Shown: one piece after another, positions 41,187-43,091 of the stretch
Position numbering within the stretch: the first letter of the stretch is position 1
Layout of the letters: every line of letters starts with the position of its first letter
Origin: Clostridia bacterium
GTDB lineage: Bacteria; Bacillota; Clostridia; UBA1212; UBA1255
NCBI GenBank assembly: GCA_017935905.1
Contig: JAGBGO010000012.1
Span: 1 to 43,091 of the forward strand
Length of the DNA stretch: 43,091 nucleotides
Direction: 5' to 3'
Made by a program: the position numbers and the translations under genes
Notes under the pieces: model-generated
What the model saw: the letters and a program-made list of their open reading frames with translations, nothing else
What the model was told of the DNA's origin: nothing
The model's database searches: none

Positions 41187-43091
41187 ATGTCCATCTTCAA
41201 ATGTAAAATGTGCGGTGGCACGTTAGAAATTCAAAACAACGAAACGGTCGCTGTCTGTGAATATTGTGGCACCAAACAGACTTTGCCCCGTTTGGACGAC
41301 GAGAAGCGGGCGAATCTGTACGACCGTGCCAACCATTTTCGTCGGAACAACGAATTTGATAAAGCCGCTGCGATCTATGAGCAAATCCTAAGCGAAGACG
41401 GGAAGGATGCAGAAGCCTATTGGTCTTTGGTACTTTGCCGCTACGGCATTGAATACGTAGAAGACCCTGCAACCCATAAGCGGGTGCCTACGGTCAACCG
41501 TGCCCAGTTTACGTCTATCTATGCGGATGCAGACTATCAGGCAGCTTTAGAACACGCAGACGGCTACCAAAGAACGGTTTACGAAGAAGAAGCCAAAGCC
41601 ATTTATGAAATACAAAAGGGAATTTTGGCGATTTATCAGAAAGAAGAACCCTTCGACGTGTTTATCTGCTACAAAGAAACGGACAATAACGGCCGCAGAA
41701 CGCCGGACTCGGTACTTGCCAATGATCTTTACCACCAACTCACCCAAGAAGGATTTAAAGTATTCTTCGCCCGTATTACGTTGGAAGATAAGTTAGGTTC
41801 TGCCTACGAGCCTTACATATTTGCCGCCTTAAATTCTGCCAAGGTTATGGTGGTACTGGGCACCAAACCGGAATACTTCAATGCGGTATGGGTCAAGAAC
41901 GAGTGGAACCGTTTCTTGGCATTAACAAAAGACGGCAAGAAGACGTTAATTCCTGCGTACAAAGATATGGATCCCTACTATTTACCCCCGGAGTTTGCCA
42001 GCCTGCAAGCCCAGGATATGAGCAAACTGGGCTTCATGCAGGATTTGATTCGGGGAATTAAGAAGATTATGGGGGAGGAGACCCATACGAGTGTGAATTT
42101 CTCGAATGCTGATAGTGCGAATAGAATGCCGGAGCGGAATCCACTCTTAGATCGCGCTTTCCTTTTTGTTGAAGAGGGGAATTGGCATAGTGCCGGTGAA
42201 TATTGCGAGAAAGTTTTAGATCAAAATCCTCGTGATGGTGAAGCGTATCTATGTAAGATGCTCATCGAACGAAAATTAAGTAAGCGCGAACAATTGGCAG
42301 AATGTGAACATTCGTTTGTAAACGATCTTAATTTCAAACGCGCAAAACAATATGGTAGTGCACTGCTTGTGGCAGAGTTGGATGGCTATACCACTGCAAT
42401 AGAACGACGCAAGGAAGAGATTCGTAAAGAGAAAATCTATCAAAGTGGAATTCGACTTTTAAATAAGACTGGAACTGAGGTAATATTATCATCCGCCTTA
42501 GATACGTTCAAAAGTATTTCCGGCTACAAAGATGCAGATGCACTGGCAGTAAAATGTGAGCAAGAACTTCACTACATACAATGTGAGAAAGTATATCTAA
42601 ATGCAGTAGCCTGTGCTAAGAACAAAAATGTGGAAAAGCAAACTGCGGCGATTGCTTTATTTGAGACGATTCGAAATTACAAAGATTCGGATGCGCGAAT
42701 TATATCCTGTAACAGAGAAATCGATAAAATTAATGCAGAATCAGAACAAGTACGTTACAAACAAGTCTTAGCTGCAGAAGAACAGCATCGTGCTGTATGC
42801 TATCGTGAAGCGAGTACTGCATTGAAGAAAGCAGAGACTGAGGCAGCATGTAAGGAAATTCGTGCTGTATTTGTAAGTTTAGATGACTATAAGGATTCGC
42901 GCGATATGGTTCAACTGTGCGACACCAAGATTCAAGATTTAAGATACGGCCCGACGTATAGGCAAGCAATTGCCTACGGCAAAAGTAAAAATGTTCAGCA
43001 GTTGGAAGAGGCTATTGCACTACTTGAAACGATTCGAACTTACAAAGATGCGGAAAAACGAATTGATGAATATAAAACACGTATAGAAGAA
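41187..43091 (+). CDS. Zinc-ribbon/TPR/TIR domain protein, cut off at the right edge
   Basis: The frame is open from the ATG at 41187 (TAGGAGG at 41175-41181) to the end of the window, 635 codons without a stop, so the gene is partial. Residues 6-27 form a zinc ribbon (CKMC and CEYC). Helical TPR-like repeats span about 40-100 and 130-150. A TIR domain spans about 154-290: EPFDVFICYKE, GFKVFFARITLEDKLGSAYE and NSAKVMVVLGTKPEYF. Glu 208 lies where TIR NADases have their catalytic Glu. From about 310 the protein is helical, with a YKD(A/S) motif at residues 447, 498, 568 and 619. TIR domains hydrolyse NAD or make cyclic ADP-ribose signals in bacteria. I have met this N-terminal architecture in gut Firmicutes; its role is not established. 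Confidence 0.85.
   Translation, partial: MSIFKCKMCGGTLEIQNNETVAVCEYCGTKQTLPRLDDEKRANLYDRANHFRRNNEFDKAAAIYEQILSEDGKDAEAYWSLVLCRYGIEYVEDPATHKRVPTVNRAQFTSIYADADYQAALEHADGYQRTVYEEEAKAIYEIQKGILAIYQKEEPFDVFICYKETDNNGRRTPDSVLANDLYHQLTQEGFKVFFARITLEDKLGSAYEPYIFAALNSAKVMVVLGTKPEYFNAVWVKNEWNRFLALTKDGKKTLIPAYKDMDPYYLPPEFASLQAQDMSKLGFMQDLIRGIKKIMGEETHTSVNFSNADSANRMPERNPLLDRAFLFVEEGNWHSAGEYCEKVLDQNPRDGEAYLCKMLIERKLSKREQLAECEHSFVNDLNFKRAKQYGSALLVAELDGYTTAIERRKEEIRKEKIYQSGIRLLNKTGTEVILSSALDTFKSISGYKDADALAVKCEQELHYIQCEKVYLNAVACAKNKNVEKQTAAIALFETIRNYKDSDARIISCNREIDKINAESEQVRYKQVLAAEEQHRAVCYREASTALKKAETEAACKEIRAVFVSLDDYKDSRDMVQLCDTKIQDLRYGPTYRQAIAYGKSKNVQQLEEAIALLETIRTYKDAEKRIDEYKTRIEE

Overview
The window reads as about 43 kb of chromosome from an endospore-forming, anaerobic member of the Clostridia (Firmicutes). 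The sporulation block spoIIGA-sigE-sigG-ylmC, the CIRCE/HrcA heat-shock operon, a T-box, a PyrR attenuator and rubrerythrin all support this. A partial gene at the left edge that resembles a glycine-reductase component points the same way, but that name is tentative. The sequence does not let me name a genus. I see no insertion sequence, prophage, CRISPR array, tRNA or 5S/16S/23S rRNA gene. Nearly all genes are core housekeeping genes, tightly packed, with Shine-Dalgarno sites and many near-consensus vegetative promoters.

Layout. 1-4.8 kb: the end of the possible grdC-like gene, a lone small membrane protein, a tryptophan-type T-box controlling a solitary trpB, then proB-proA. 4.8-10.3 kb: a class A penicillin-binding protein (minus strand), an acyl-ACP thioesterase (plus), and a minus-strand pair encoding an unknown two-helix membrane protein and an LCP-family protein. 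That pair diverges from rnpB (RNase P RNA). 10.3-16 kb: trmB, then hrcA-grpE-dnaK-dnaJ behind a perfect CIRCE operator. 16-20 kb: division genes ftsQ/divIB, sbp, ftsA, ftsZ. 20-22.9 kb: mother-cell and forespore sigma factors with the SpoIIGA protease, preceded by tandem Spo0A-box-like sites. 22.9-29.4 kb: the pyrimidine operon pyrR-B-C-F-K-D-E with a readable attenuator. 29.4-34.8 kb: nfo-pgeF, lspA-rluA family-glycosyltransferase, and a converging second RluA-family gene. 34.9-39.7 kb: a PLP enzyme of the 'aluminium resistance' family, a HlyD-like membrane protein, yggS, sepF and a small four-helix membrane protein. 39.7-43.1 kb: rubrerythrin, a membrane-anchored BspA-type leucine-rich-repeat protein and a large zinc-ribbon/TPR/TIR protein that runs off the right edge.

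How it fits together. The centre of the window strings together proteostasis (HrcA regulon), septum formation (FtsQ, FtsA, FtsZ, later SepF), commitment to sporulation (SpoIIGA/SigE/SigG) and pyrimidine synthesis. Three RNA or DNA switches can be read directly: T-box (uncharged tRNA-Trp), CIRCE (HrcA/heat) and PyrR attenuator (UMP). The least conventional content is at the right edge: the TIR protein and its LRR neighbour, 20 bases apart on the same strand, look like an accessory signalling or defence-type unit. Other notable points are an OPRT-like pyrE with an eroded PRPP loop, an 83-bp tail-to-tail coding overlap, and an AT-rich perfect inverted repeat inside the ftsA promoter.
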